Positions 18,007 through 25,304 of a DNA stretch of 64,000 bases are shown in pieces. The stretch lies in contig NZ_AP022603.1 of the NCBI RefSeq assembly GCF_010726955.1, forward strand, positions 2,604,001-2,668,000, written 5' to 3'. The first letter of the stretch is position 1, and every line of letters starts with the position of its first letter. This DNA is from Mycolicibacterium fallax. GTDB taxonomy: Bacteria > Actinomycetota > Actinomycetes > Mycobacteriales > Mycobacteriaceae. Under the pieces are notes generated by a model. The model saw nothing but the letters and a program-made list of their open reading frames with translations. It did not search any database and had not been told where the DNA came from. The position numbers and the translations under genes are program-made.

Positions 18007-18489
18007 GTGCGGCGTTGGTGGATCGGACTGGTCGTCGCGGCGGTCCTCGCGGTCGGCGCGCTCGCCGCGGTACCGCTGTCCGGCTATGACCTGTCCCGGA
18101 TCCGCTTCGACGGCAGCCCGCCGTCCGCGGAGAAGGTGCTGGCGATTCGAATCCCGTGGCGGGCCAAGCAGATCAAGGAGAAGTTCCGGGAGCTGACGCC
18201 CTACGGCGTGACGTTCCTGATGCCCGAGGGGCGCTGGCGCGAGCACGTCACCCGCTATGTCCCGGAGGATCGGCTCCGCTTTGCCGAGTTCGGCGCCGAC
18301 CGGCGGCCGGCCGAATGCACCGAAAGCGCCGCCGGCGCCTGGGCCGGGCGCGCGCCGTTCTTCAAAACCTCCTACGGCATCCCGAACGAGTTCACCGCGG
18401 TGCGCAGCGTGTCGGTTGTCCCGGACTGCCAGCCCGGCTGGGCGCTGGTGTCCTGGACGATCCGCGAACCGGGCAGCGGCCGCCGCTGA
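18007..18489 (+). CDS. Secreted or membrane-anchored protein of unknown function
   Basis: 160-aa protein from GTG 18007, 7 nt after the zmp1 stop and probably cotranscribed. An N-terminal hydrophobic stretch (about 6-24, WIGLVVAAVLAVGALAA) serves as signal peptide or anchor. The exported part has two cysteines (AECTES near 100 and PDCQPG near 140) likely to form a disulfide, plus FFKTSYGIPNEFTAVRS. No family was recognised. Adjacency to a secreted protease could mean a substrate or accessory factor, but nothing in the sequence proves this. Confidence 0.7.
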   Translation: MRRWWIGLVVAAVLAVGALAAVPLSGYDLSRIRFDGSPPSAEKVLAIRIPWRAKQIKEKFRELTPYGVTFLMPEGRWREHVTRYVPEDRLRFAEFGADRRPAECTESAAGAWAGRAPFFKTSYGIPNEFTAVRSVSVVPDCQPGWALVSWTIREPGSGRR

Positions 18490-18497
18490 GGCCTCGG

Positions 18498-19331
18498 TCA
18501 GCCGCCCGAACGCCGGTATCCGGGTATCCGGGCGATCACGTCGGCGCGTACCGCCGTCGCCTCGGCCAGCCGCACCGCGGTTCCCGGGGCCACCGTCGCA
18601 CCGCAGGCGTCGACGTCGACGACGACGGCGCCCGCGACGGTCAGCGCGTGCTCGCACTGCCACGGCTCCGGGTCGCCCTCGGTCGCCCGCCGGGTCAGCA
18701 GGAGCGACAGCACCCCGCGCTCCTCGCGGACCGGCCCGGCGGACCAGACCTCGCCGTCGCGGCCGGGACCGGCGGCCGTGACGTGGATGTCGCGATCGGC
18801 GCAGCCCCGCCACGCGGTGGCCGCCGCGGCGAACACCGCCCGGGCGGCGCCGGGGTCCGGGTAGTTGATCACCGCCAGATCCGAGCTGTCGGTGGTGGGG
18901 CCCGGCGACAGAATCGGCGCGACGAACGCCCGCTTACTCATGCTGTCCCGCCGCGCGCCCGGGACGGTCGCGTAGAAGCCGTCGACGGCGACGTACCGCG
19001 CACCGACACAGCCCGGCTCGGCGATCGACTCGGTGTACATCGACCACACGCCGCCGGCTGGCAGCACCGAGGCGATCTCCGGGATGCCCATCAGTCGCGC
19101 CACCAGCTCGGCGCCGAGCGGCACCCGGTCGATCGGTCTGGACTCACCGCGCAGATAGCTGTCCAGCGGGCCCGGGGCGCTCAGGTTCACCTCGGCGGCG
19201 TGATCGACCCGATCCTGGGCGGGCACCAGCAGCACCGCGCCGGCCAGCAGCGCACCGATCGCGGCGGCCAGGCCGTATCGCAGCCCGGCTCGGCGGCCCG
19301 AGGGACCGCGCGGTTCGCCGCTGTCACCCAC
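18498..19331 (-). CDS. PknH-like extracellular sensor domain protein, no kinase
   Basis: 277-aa protein anchored by one N-terminal helix (about 17-36, YGLAAAIGALLAGAVLLVP). The rest resembles the PknH_C extracellular sensor domain: the WRGCAD motif, a later WQCEHALTV and VVVDVDACG, which give the cysteine pattern for two disulfides. In M. tuberculosis this domain caps the Ser/Thr kinase PknH and also occurs in lipoproteins. Here no kinase is attached or adjacent, so it may be a free ligand-binding module. GTG 19331 is chosen because a TAGCGT-type box (TACGCT, plus-strand 19338-19343) lies 6 nt upstream, fitting a leaderless transcript. Confidence 0.75.
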   Translation of the reverse strand: MGDSGEPRGPSGRRAGLRYGLAAAIGALLAGAVLLVPAQDRVDHAAEVNLSAPGPLDSYLRGESRPIDRVPLGAELVARLMGIPEIASVLPAGGVWSMYTESIAEPGCVGARYVAVDGFYATVPGARRDSMSKRAFVAPILSPGPTTDSSDLAVINYPDPGAARAVFAAAATAWRGCADRDIHVTAAGPGRDGEVWSAGPVREERGVLSLLLTRRATEGDPEPWQCEHALTVAGAVVVDVDACGATVAPGTAVRLAEATAVRADVIARIPGYRRSGG

Positions 19332-19390
19332 CCGCCCAGCGTATCGGTGCCGCCGCGGCGGCCAGCGCACCGAATCTGCCCGGGAAACGA

Positions 19391-19420
19391 CGAATCCCCC
19401 GGCGGTTGCCGGGGGATTCG
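19391..19420 (-). terminator. Perfect 13-bp stem-loop downstream of the L,D-transpeptidase
   Basis: CGAATCCCCCGGC at 19391-19403 pairs without mismatch with GCCGGGGGATTCG at 19408-19420 around a GGTT loop. It lies about 50 nt after the transpeptidase stop on the minus strand and before the PknH-like gene. On the minus strand it is followed by TCGTTTCCC, a short T-containing tail. It should terminate the transpeptidase transcript and insulate the next gene, which has its own leaderless promoter. Confidence 0.75.
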
Positions 19421-19430
19421 CCAGGCGTAA

Positions 19431-19480
19431 GCCTTCGAACAGCGGCCTTGGCCTTGGAACAGCGGGCTTGGCCTTAGAAC
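19431..19480. repeat. 20-bp near-tandem repeat overlapping the transpeptidase stop codon
   Basis: Three units of period 20 begin GCCTTcGAAC, GCCTTgGAAC and GCCTTaGAAC at 19431, 19451 and 19471. The first two continue with AGCGGcCTTG / AGCGGgCTTG. The third unit contains the transpeptidase stop (TAA, plus-strand 19474-19476) and runs into its last codons. It looks like local duplication of the gene's 3' end into the spacer. Confidence 0.75.
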
Positions 19481-20481
19481 ATCTGCCAGTCGGAGGCGCC
19501 GTCGGGCTGGTTGTACCAGCCGCCGCCGGTGCCCTTGATGACCACCGGGTCACCACTGCCGAAGTTGTCGAAGAACCACTTGGCGTTCTCCGGGCTCAGG
19601 TTGACGCAGCCGTGGCTAACGTTGCTGTTGCCCTGCGCCTCGATCGACCAGGGCGCGCTGTGCACGAACACCCCGGAGTTGTCGATTCGGACGGCGTCCT
19701 TCACCTTGATCTTGTAGCCCTCGGCGGAGTTGATCGGCACCCCGTAGGTCGACGAGTCCATCGTCATGTCGGCGAACTTCTCCAGCACGTAGTAGGTGCC
19801 GTTCTTGGTCTCATACCTGCCGCCGGGCCGGCCCATCGACATCGGGAAGGTCTTCTCCAACTTCCCGTTGCGCATGACCTCCATCTTCTTGGTCTTGTCG
19901 TCGATGGTGGCCACCAGGTAGTCACCGGTGCGGAAGGTGGACTTGGTGCCGCCGGCGTCGATGTTCACCACGGTGTTGGCCGGCCAGAAGTCCTGCGGGC
20001 GCCAGCGCAGCTGGGTGTCGGTCACCCAGTAGAACCGGCCGGGCACCGGCGGGTTCGAGGTGATGTGCACGGAGTCCTGGGCCAGCTGCTTGTTGGCGAT
20101 CGGCACCGCGAAGTTGATGTAGATCGGCTTCGCCACACCCACCATCGACCCGTTGACCGGGTTGAAGGTCGGCGGCCGGAACGGCGCCTCACCGACGAAC
20201 GGGGTCGGGTTCTGGCCGGCGGGGGTACCGGCCGGGATCACCGCGGGGGCGCCGTAGTTGTTGACCACCGGCGGGGTCGCCGGGGCGAACGGATCTGCCG
20301 GCGGCGCCGGAGCGAACGGATCGACCGGCGGCGGCGGCGGGGCGAACGGATCGACCGGGGGCGGCGGGGCCGGGATATCACCCGGTTCCGCGAACGCGGG
20401 GCCGGCGGTGAACGCCGCGGTCAAACCGATCAGCGCGGCACCGATGACCGCCGCGATCGAGCGACCAGTGCGGGTACGCAT
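19474..20481 (-). CDS. L,D-transpeptidase, Rv0192 (LdtMt4) type
   Basis: Periplasmic enzyme forming 3-3 peptidoglycan cross-links between diaminopimelates. ATG 20481 is chosen over ATG 20487 and 20511 because the GGAGGA just upstream is then 6-7 nt away; this gives 335 aa. Layout: signal peptide (about 1-31, ending GPAFA), a Pro-rich linker with four DPFAP repeats (about 43-70), an immunoglobulin-like bacterial domain (about 95-190), then the YkuD catalytic domain with FVHSAPW and SHGCVNLS, the nucleophile being about C292. The C-terminus [15 protein letters not shown] is rich in aromatics as in other mycobacterial Ldts. It lies downstream of ricR on the same strand but is separated by 186 nt. 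Confidence 0.92.
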   Translation of the reverse strand: MRTRTGRSIAAVIGAALIGLTAAFTAGPAFAEPGDIPAPPPPVDPFAPPPPPVDPFAPAPPADPFAPATPPVVNNYGAPAVIPAGTPAGQNPTPFVGEAPFRPPTFNPVNGSMVGVAKPIYINFAVPIANKQLAQDSVHITSNPPVPGRFYWVTDTQLRWRPQDFWPANTVVNIDAGGTKSTFRTGDYLVATIDDKTKKMEVMRNGKLEKTFPMSMGRPGGRYETKNGTYYVLEKFADMTMDSSTYGVPINSAEGYKIKVKDAVRIDNSGVFVHSAPWSIEAQGNSNVSHGCVNLSPENAKWFFDNFGSGDPVVIKGTGGGWYNQPDGASDWQMF

Positions 20482-20569
20482 AGACATTCCTCCAGAAATT
20501 CGGGGGTTCATTCAAGTGTGGCACAGCGGCGAACGGCTCAGCGTCCGCCGAAGCGCCCCGACCTGGGCA

Positions 20570-20583
20570 GATACCCCGGTATC
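20570..20583. promoter_or_regulatory. Palindrome GATACC-CC-GGTATC upstream of the L,D-transpeptidase
   Basis: A 14-bp perfect inverted repeat lies in the 186-nt gap between ricR and the transpeptidase, about 90 nt before the latter's start. Its arms resemble those of the RicR operator at 21627-21645 (GATACCCC/GGGGTATC) but with the spacing collapsed, so RicR binding is uncertain. It could be a site for another repressor or a decayed copy. Confidence 0.35.
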
Positions 20584-20667
20584 AACCCAATTACCTGCAC
20601 CGTTATCGGCCTGCGGCGCAGTTTTGTTAGCTCACCCACGGTGACTCAACGCACTGCCGTGCGGGGA

Positions 20668-20988
20668 TCAACTGCGCACCAACCGCGCGATCGCCGCCGA
20701 CGCCTCGGCGAGCTTGGCGTCGGCCTCCTCGCCGCCGGCGGCCACCGCGTGACTGACACAGTGCCCGAGGTGCTCGTCGAGCAGCCCGAGTGCGACGGAC
20801 TGCAGCGCACTGTTCACCGCACTGATCTGGGTCAGCACGTCGATGCAGTACTTGTCCTCGTCGATCATCTTGGCGATGCCGCGGACCTGACCCTCGATCC
20901 GGCGCAGCCGCTTGGCGTAGTTCTCCTTCTGGGCGGTGTAGCCGGGGGAATCGCCGGCGGCCTCACCGGCGCAGGCGTGTTCAGGCAT
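20668..20988 (-). CDS. ricR: Copper-sensing CsoR-family repressor RicR
   Basis: 106-aa all-helical DNA-binding repressor of the CsoR/RicR family that releases DNA when Cu(I) binds. The copper ligands are visible as C48 (DKYCIDV), H73 and C77 (DEHLGHC), and the family core RLRRIEGQVRGIAKMI is present at about 27-42. It overlaps the upstream DUF305 gene by 8 nt, forming a two-gene operon, and corresponds in position to Rv0190 (RicR). An exact RicR-type palindrome stands in front of the operon, so autoregulation is expected. An extra N-terminal CAGEA segment carries one more cysteine. Confidence 0.93.
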   Translation of the reverse strand: MPEHACAGEAAGDSPGYTAQKENYAKRLRRIEGQVRGIAKMIDEDKYCIDVLTQISAVNSALQSVALGLLDEHLGHCVSHAVAAGGEEADAKLAEASAAIARLVRS

Positions 20989-21610
20989 TTCCGAGCATCG
21001 TTTTCATCTGGGTGATCTCGGCCTGCTGACCGTCGATGATCTGCTGCGCCAACTCCTTGGCCTGCTCATTCTGGCCGCCGGAGAGCTCGGTCCGGGCCAT
21101 CTCGATGGCACCCTCGTGGTGGGCGATCATCGCGGTCAGCCAGAGCTTGTCGAACTCCGGCCCCGACGCCGCCTTCAGCTTGGTCATGGTCGCGTCGTCG
21201 ACCATGCCCGCCATGCCCGCCATGCCGGGCTGGTGTCCGGAACCGTGGTGCTCGGAGGTCGTGCCGCCATCCTTGGGCTGCCACTGCTCGATCCACCCGG
21301 TCATGGTGGTGATCTCGGGCCGCTGGGCGTCGCGGATCTTGCCGGCGAGCTCGACCACCTCGGCGTTGGCGGTGCGGCCGGGCAGCAGATCGACGAGCTC
21401 GATGGCCTGCTGGTGATGCGGAATCATCTGCTCGGCGAAGGTGAGGTCGGCGGCGTTGTGCGGGCCGTCGGCCTCCGCCGAGGTGCCGTGCCCCTGGCCG
21501 CCGTGGTCACCTTCGGTCGTCGTCCCGCACGACGACATGGACACCGCCAACGCGACGGCGGCCAGCGCGATACCGAGGCGGGCGGTCAACTTCTTCGGCT
21601 GTGAGGTCAT
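20981..21610 (-). CDS. DUF305 copper-associated lipoprotein
   Basis: 209-aa exported protein. ATG 21610 is favoured because the ATG at 21619 sits directly against its purine tract, while 21610 has AGG about 9 nt upstream. The signal peptide ends in a lipobox-like SMSSC (Cys at about residue 28). Two DUF305 repeats each carry a His pair: [10 protein letters not shown] and [11 protein letters not shown], separated by a Met-rich GMAGMAGM loop with more His (SEHHGSGHQ). His and Met content fits periplasmic copper binding. It is the first gene of the ricR operon and is controlled by the palindrome at 21627-21645. Confidence 0.88.
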   Translation of the reverse strand: MTSQPKKLTARLGIALAAVALAVSMSSCGTTTEGDHGGQGHGTSAEADGPHNAADLTFAEQMIPHHQQAIELVDLLPGRTANAEVVELAGKIRDAQRPEITTMTGWIEQWQPKDGGTTSEHHGSGHQPGMAGMAGMVDDATMTKLKAASGPEFDKLWLTAMIAHHEGAIEMARTELSGGQNEQAKELAQQIIDGQQAEITQMKTMLGNA

Positions 21611-21626
21611 GGCGAACATCCTACCA

Positions 21627-21645
21627 GATACCCCCAAGGGGTATC
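21627..21645. promoter_or_regulatory. ricR box: RicR-type copper operator palindrome
   Basis: GATACCCC-CAA-GGGGTATC is a perfect inverted repeat and contains TACCC-N5-GGGTA, the reported consensus of the M. tuberculosis RicR regulon. It lies 17-35 nt upstream of the DUF305 start on the minus strand and 31 nt before ilvD on the plus strand. Binding of copper-free RicR here would shut off the DUF305-ricR operon; whether ilvD is affected is open because its own -10-like box (21664-21669) lies downstream of the site. Confidence 0.85.
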
Positions 21646-21675
21646 GGAAAGGCTCGTAATTGTCATACTGAAACG

Positions 21676-23391
21676 ATGTCCGACCAGCCTGCACAGCCCG
21701 CAGCTCCCGATCTGAAGCCCCGCAGTCGCGACGTCACCGACGGCCTGGAGAAGGCCGCCGCACGCGGCATGCTCCGCGCCGTCGGGATGGACGACGACGA
21801 CTTCGCCAAACCGCAGATCGGGGTGGCGTCGTCGTGGAACGAGATCACCCCCTGCAACCTGTCCCTGGATCGCCTCGCCAAGGTGGTCAAGGAGGGCGTC
21901 CTGGAGGCCGGCGGGTTCCCGATGGAGTTCGGCACCATCTCGGTCTCCGACGGCATCTCGATGGGCCACGAGGGCATGCACTTCTCGCTGGTCAGCCGGG
22001 AGATCATCGCCGACTCGGTGGAGACCGTCATGCAGGCCGAGCGGCTGGACGGCTCGGTGCTGCTGGCCGGCTGCGACAAGTCGCTGCCCGGCATGCTGAT
22101 GGCCGCCGCGCGACTGGACCTGGCCAGCGTGTTCCTCTACGCCGGTTCGATCATGCCGGGCCGGGCCAAGCTGTCCGACGGCACCGAGCGTGACGTCACC
22201 ATCATCGACGCCTTCGAGGCGGTCGGCGCGTGCGCGCGGGGGCTGATGAGCCGCGAGGACGTCGACATCATCGAGCGCGCCATCTGCCCGGGCGAGGGCG
22301 CCTGCGGCGGGATGTACACCGCCAACACCATGGCCAGCGCGGCCGAGGCGCTGGGCATGTCACTGCCGGGCAGCGCGGCCCCGCCGGCCCCGGATCGCCG
22401 CCGGGACGGGTACGCCCGGCGCAGCGGGCACGCCGTCGTCGAACTGCTGCGCCGCGGGATCACCGCCCGCGACATCATGGTCAAGGAGGCGTTCGAGAAC
22501 GCCATCGCCGTGGTGATGGCGTTCGGCGGCTCCACCAACGCGGTGCTGCATCTGCTGGCCATCGCCTGGGAGGCGGGTGTCCCGCTGAGCCTGGCCGACT
22601 TCACCCGGGTCGGCGCCAAGGTCCCGCACCTGGCCGACGTCAAGCCGTTCGGCGCCTACGTGATGAACGACGTGGACCGCATCGGCGGCGTGCCGGTGGT
22701 GATGAAGGCGCTGCTGGACGCCGGTCTGCTGCACGGCGACGTGATGACGGTGACCGGTCAGACGATGGCGGAAAACCTCAAGGACATCGCCCCGCCGGAT
22801 CCCGACGGCAAGGTGCTGCGCGCCCTGAGCCAGCCGATCCACCCGACCGGCGGCATCACCATCCTGCACGGCTCGCTGGCGCCCGAAGGCGCGGTGGTCA
22901 AGTCCGCCGGGTTCGACTCCGACGTGTTCGAAGGCACCGCAAGGGTTTTCGAGCGTGAGCGCGCTGCACTGGATGCGCTCGAGGACGGCACCATCACCGC
23001 CGGGGACGTTGTCGTCATCCGCTACGAGGGCCCCAAGGGCGGCCCGGGCATGCGCGAGATGCTGGCCATCACCGGTGCCATCAAGGGCGCCGGACTCGGC
23101 AAGGACGTGCTGCTGCTGACCGACGGCCGGTTCTCCGGCGGCACCACCGGCCTGTGCGTCGGGCATGTGGCCCCCGAAGCCGTCGACGCCGGCCCGATCG
23201 CGTTCATCCGCGACGGCGACCGGATCCGGCTCGACGTCGGCAACGGCACCCTCGACGTGCTGGTCGACGCCGCGGAATTCGAGGCCCGCAAGGACGGCTG
23301 GGAGCCGCTGCCGCCGCGCTACACCACCGGCGTGCTCGCCAAGTACACCAAGCTGGTCGGGTCCGCCGCCGTCGGCGCGGTCTGCTCCTAA
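21676..23391 (+). CDS. ilvD: Dihydroxy-acid dehydratase IlvD
   Basis: 571-aa cytosolic iron-sulfur enzyme converting dihydroxy-isovalerate/methylvalerate to the 2-keto acids in branched-chain amino acid synthesis. The three cluster cysteines are seen in [20 protein letters not shown] and [14 protein letters not shown]; the C-terminal signature [16 protein letters not shown] is complete. ATG 21676 has CATACT at 21664-21669, 6 nt upstream, so a leaderless transcript is possible. It corresponds to Rv0189c. In M. tuberculosis the IlvD cluster is sensitive to oxidants such as nitric oxide; location beside a copper-response operon is notable because copper also attacks such clusters. The stop overlaps the convergent gene at 23388 by 4 nt. 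Confidence 0.96.
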   Translation: MSDQPAQPAAPDLKPRSRDVTDGLEKAAARGMLRAVGMDDDDFAKPQIGVASSWNEITPCNLSLDRLAKVVKEGVLEAGGFPMEFGTISVSDGISMGHEGMHFSLVSREIIADSVETVMQAERLDGSVLLAGCDKSLPGMLMAAARLDLASVFLYAGSIMPGRAKLSDGTERDVTIIDAFEAVGACARGLMSREDVDIIERAICPGEGACGGMYTANTMASAAEALGMSLPGSAAPPAPDRRRDGYARRSGHAVVELLRRGITARDIMVKEAFENAIAVVMAFGGSTNAVLHLLAIAWEAGVPLSLADFTRVGAKVPHLADVKPFGAYVMNDVDRIGGVPVVMKALLDAGLLHGDVMTVTGQTMAENLKDIAPPDPDGKVLRALSQPIHPTGGITILHGSLAPEGAVVKSAGFDSDVFEGTARVFERERAALDALEDGTITAGDVVVIRYEGPKGGPGMREMLAITGAIKGAGLGKDVLLLTDGRFSGGTTGLCVGHVAPEAVDAGPIAFIRDGDRIRLDVGNGTLDVLVDAAEFEARKDGWEPLPPRYTTGVLAKYTKLVGSAAVGAVCS

Positions 23392-23678
23392 CTCCAGAAC
23401 TGCCAGCCCGCCGGCGCTGGCGGCCAGCCGGGGTCTGGCCGCCAGCCCTGCGGCGGTGTCCAGCCCGCTGGAATCGGCCATCCCGGCGGCGCATTGAACC
23501 GCCCGGCAGTCGTGGGCGCCGCGGGGGCCGAGCGTTGCCACGTGTTCTTCAGTGCCCGGAACGGCCTTGCCAGCAGCGCGAACAAACGGTCCAGGATCCG
23601 GTCTGCGAAGGTATCCACCATCCACAGCCCGAGGCCGACCACCACGACGGTGAGCAGCACAATGCCGATGGTCGCCAT
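23388..23678 (-). CDS. Small membrane protein with GW-rich tail
   Basis: 96-aa protein from ATG 23678, preceded by AAAGGGGG. One transmembrane helix (about 4-22, [18 protein letters not shown]) is followed by a basic amphipathic stretch and a C-terminal third built of repeated Pro-Gly-Trp units (PPGWP, PAGW, PQGW, DPGW, PAGW). Such PGW repeats are common in actinobacterial membrane proteins, but no function is known. It is convergent with ilvD and their stop codons overlap. The amino acid bias is real rather than a composition artefact, because the frame carries a good start site and a hydrophobic helix. Confidence 0.65.
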   Translation of the reverse strand: MATIGIVLLTVVVVGLGLWMVDTFADRILDRLFALLARPFRALKNTWQRSAPAAPTTAGRFNAPPGWPIPAGWTPPQGWRPDPGWPPAPAGWQFWS

Positions 23679-23843
23679 CGCGCCCCCTTTCAACGGCTCG
23701 AATTTACAATGCCCTCGGACCGGCAGGACGCGGCAAATGCGTGCCCGCGTGCGGTGCATCCCCGACCGGTACCGGTGTGGTCACAGCTGCACTGATGATC
23801 TGTCTGCCGACCCGCTGCTGACCGCGCTTACCCTGAAACGACG

Positions 23844-24422
23844 ATGATCACCAAAAACACCGACGCGGCCGCACCGCCATTCCAATCCTTCACCCGGGTC
23901 ATCGGCTCGGCGATCTTTGTCAGCCGCTGGCTGCAGGCACCGCTGTACCTGGGCCTGATCGTCGCGCAGGCGGTCTACGTGGTGGTGTTCTGGAAGGAAC
24001 TCATCCACCTCTCCAAGGACTTCAATCACCTCGACGAGGCGTCGGTGATGCTGATCGTCCTCGGCCTGGTCGACGTGGTGATGATCGCCAACCTGTTGAT
24101 CATGGTGATCATCGGCGGCTACGAGACGTTCGTGTCGCGGATCCGGATGGACTCCCACCCCGACAAGCCGGAATGGCTCAGCCACGTGAATCCGAACGTG
24201 CTGAAGGTCAAGCTGGCCATGTCCATCATCGGGATCTCCTCGATCCACCTGCTCAAGTCGTTCATCAACGCCGAGAACCTGGAACCCGAAACGCTGAAGT
24301 GGCAGACCATCATCCACATGGCGTTCATCTTGTCGGCCATCGGGCTGGCGTTCGTCGACTGGCTTTCGGCCCGCGCCGCGGTGATCGGCCAGCACACCGC
24401 CGACGAGCATTCCGGGGACTGA
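23844..24422 (+). CDS. UPF0114 (YqhA/TIGR00645) integral membrane protein
   Basis: 192-aa protein with three to four membrane segments (about 28-50, 68-92, 128-148, 158-176). It has the family's characteristic WLQAPLYLGLIVA, LIMVIIGGYETFVSR and KLAMSIIGISSIHLLKSFI. UPF0114 proteins are conserved in many bacteria without a proven activity. ATG 23844 follows TACCCT (23829-23834) by 9 nt, so a leaderless or very short-leader transcript is likely. It is monocistronic: 165 nt separate it from the gene to the left and 146 nt from the O-methyltransferase. Confidence 0.88.
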   Translation: MITKNTDAAAPPFQSFTRVIGSAIFVSRWLQAPLYLGLIVAQAVYVVVFWKELIHLSKDFNHLDEASVMLIVLGLVDVVMIANLLIMVIIGGYETFVSRIRMDSHPDKPEWLSHVNPNVLKVKLAMSIIGISSIHLLKSFINAENLEPETLKWQTIIHMAFILSAIGLAFVDWLSARAAVIGQHTADEHSGD

Positions 24423-24568
24423 ACCGCGCTATTACTGCGACCCCTGCGACAACCCGCCGCGGCGCACCACGGTCCCGACAGCTCGTCGAAAACCGCACGC
24501 AGCCAATCCGATTGGGTACGCGCCTGACCGCGCAGCGCGGCATGTCACCGCCGCGAAACGGCGATCCG

Positions 24569-25261
24569 TCAGCCCCGGTGCTTGCCGTACCGGCGCTCGT
24601 GCTGCTTGACCAGGGCCAGTGCGAAACCGTCCCAGCCCTTACACCCGACGGTCTGGATCGCCGCGGTGTCCAGATCGGGGCGGGCGCCCATCGTCTCCAA
24701 CATCTCGGCGACGGCCCGGGCGGCCCGGTCTTCCTCGTCGGCGGACAGGATCCGGCCGGCCCGCACCACGTTGTCGACGACGATGGCGGTGCCCGGTCGA
24801 CCCAGCCGCACCGCCCAGTCCAGATAGGCCGGGTAGTTCTCCTTGTCGGCGTCGATGAACACCATGTCGAAGCCGCCGCCCAGGCCGGGCAGGGTGTCCA
24901 GCGCGGCGCCAACGACGATCTCGACCCGATCCTGCAGGCCCGCGCGGCGCAGGTTGGCGGCGGCAACCTCGGCGTGCCGCGGTTCGGACTCCAGGGTGAC
25001 CACCGCGCCCTCGGCGCCGACCGCCCGCGCCAGGCAGATGGTGCTGTAACCGCCGAGCGTGCCGATCTCCAGCACCCGCCGCGCCCCACACATCCGCGCC
25101 AGCAGCCCGAGCAGCTGCGCGGTCTGCGGCGAGACCGCAATGTCGGGCAGTCCGGCGGCCCGACTGGCCTCCAGCGCCTCGGCCAGCACCGGGTCCTTGT
25201 CCAGCAGGAGCTGGTTGAGGTGATCGTCGACGGCTTCGGGGCTGAAACTGGTTTCGGTCAC
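24569..25261 (-). CDS. SAM-dependent O-methyltransferase, Rv0187 homologue
   Basis: 230-aa cytosolic enzyme of the cation-dependent (COMT-like) O-methyltransferase family. SAM-binding motif RVLEIGTLGGYSTI at about 66-79 and the metal/substrate motif FIDADKENYPAY at about 135-146 with a later DNVVRAG are all present. GTG 25261 is chosen because TAGCGT (plus-strand 25269-25274) sits 7 nt upstream, giving a leaderless start. The substrate is unknown; Rv0187 homologues act on catechol-like compounds in vitro. It marks the conserved left border of the Ter cluster, whose last gene ends 43 nt away on the same strand. Confidence 0.9.
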   Translation of the reverse strand: MTETSFSPEAVDDHLNQLLLDKDPVLAEALEASRAAGLPDIAVSPQTAQLLGLLARMCGARRVLEIGTLGGYSTICLARAVGAEGAVVTLESEPRHAEVAAANLRRAGLQDRVEIVVGAALDTLPGLGGGFDMVFIDADKENYPAYLDWAVRLGRPGTAIVVDNVVRAGRILSADEEDRAARAVAEMLETMGARPDLDTAAIQTVGCKGWDGFALALVKQHERRYGKHRG

Positions 25262-25304
25262 CCATCCCACGCTAGTCACCCGATCGCCCGGAGACGAACG
25301 CAGC

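Noticed and set aside
23679..24568. RNA gene or small frame in the spacers around the UPF0114 gene
   Set aside because: No tRNA-like fold, no conserved promoter-plus-hairpin and no frame with a credible start was found in either gap.
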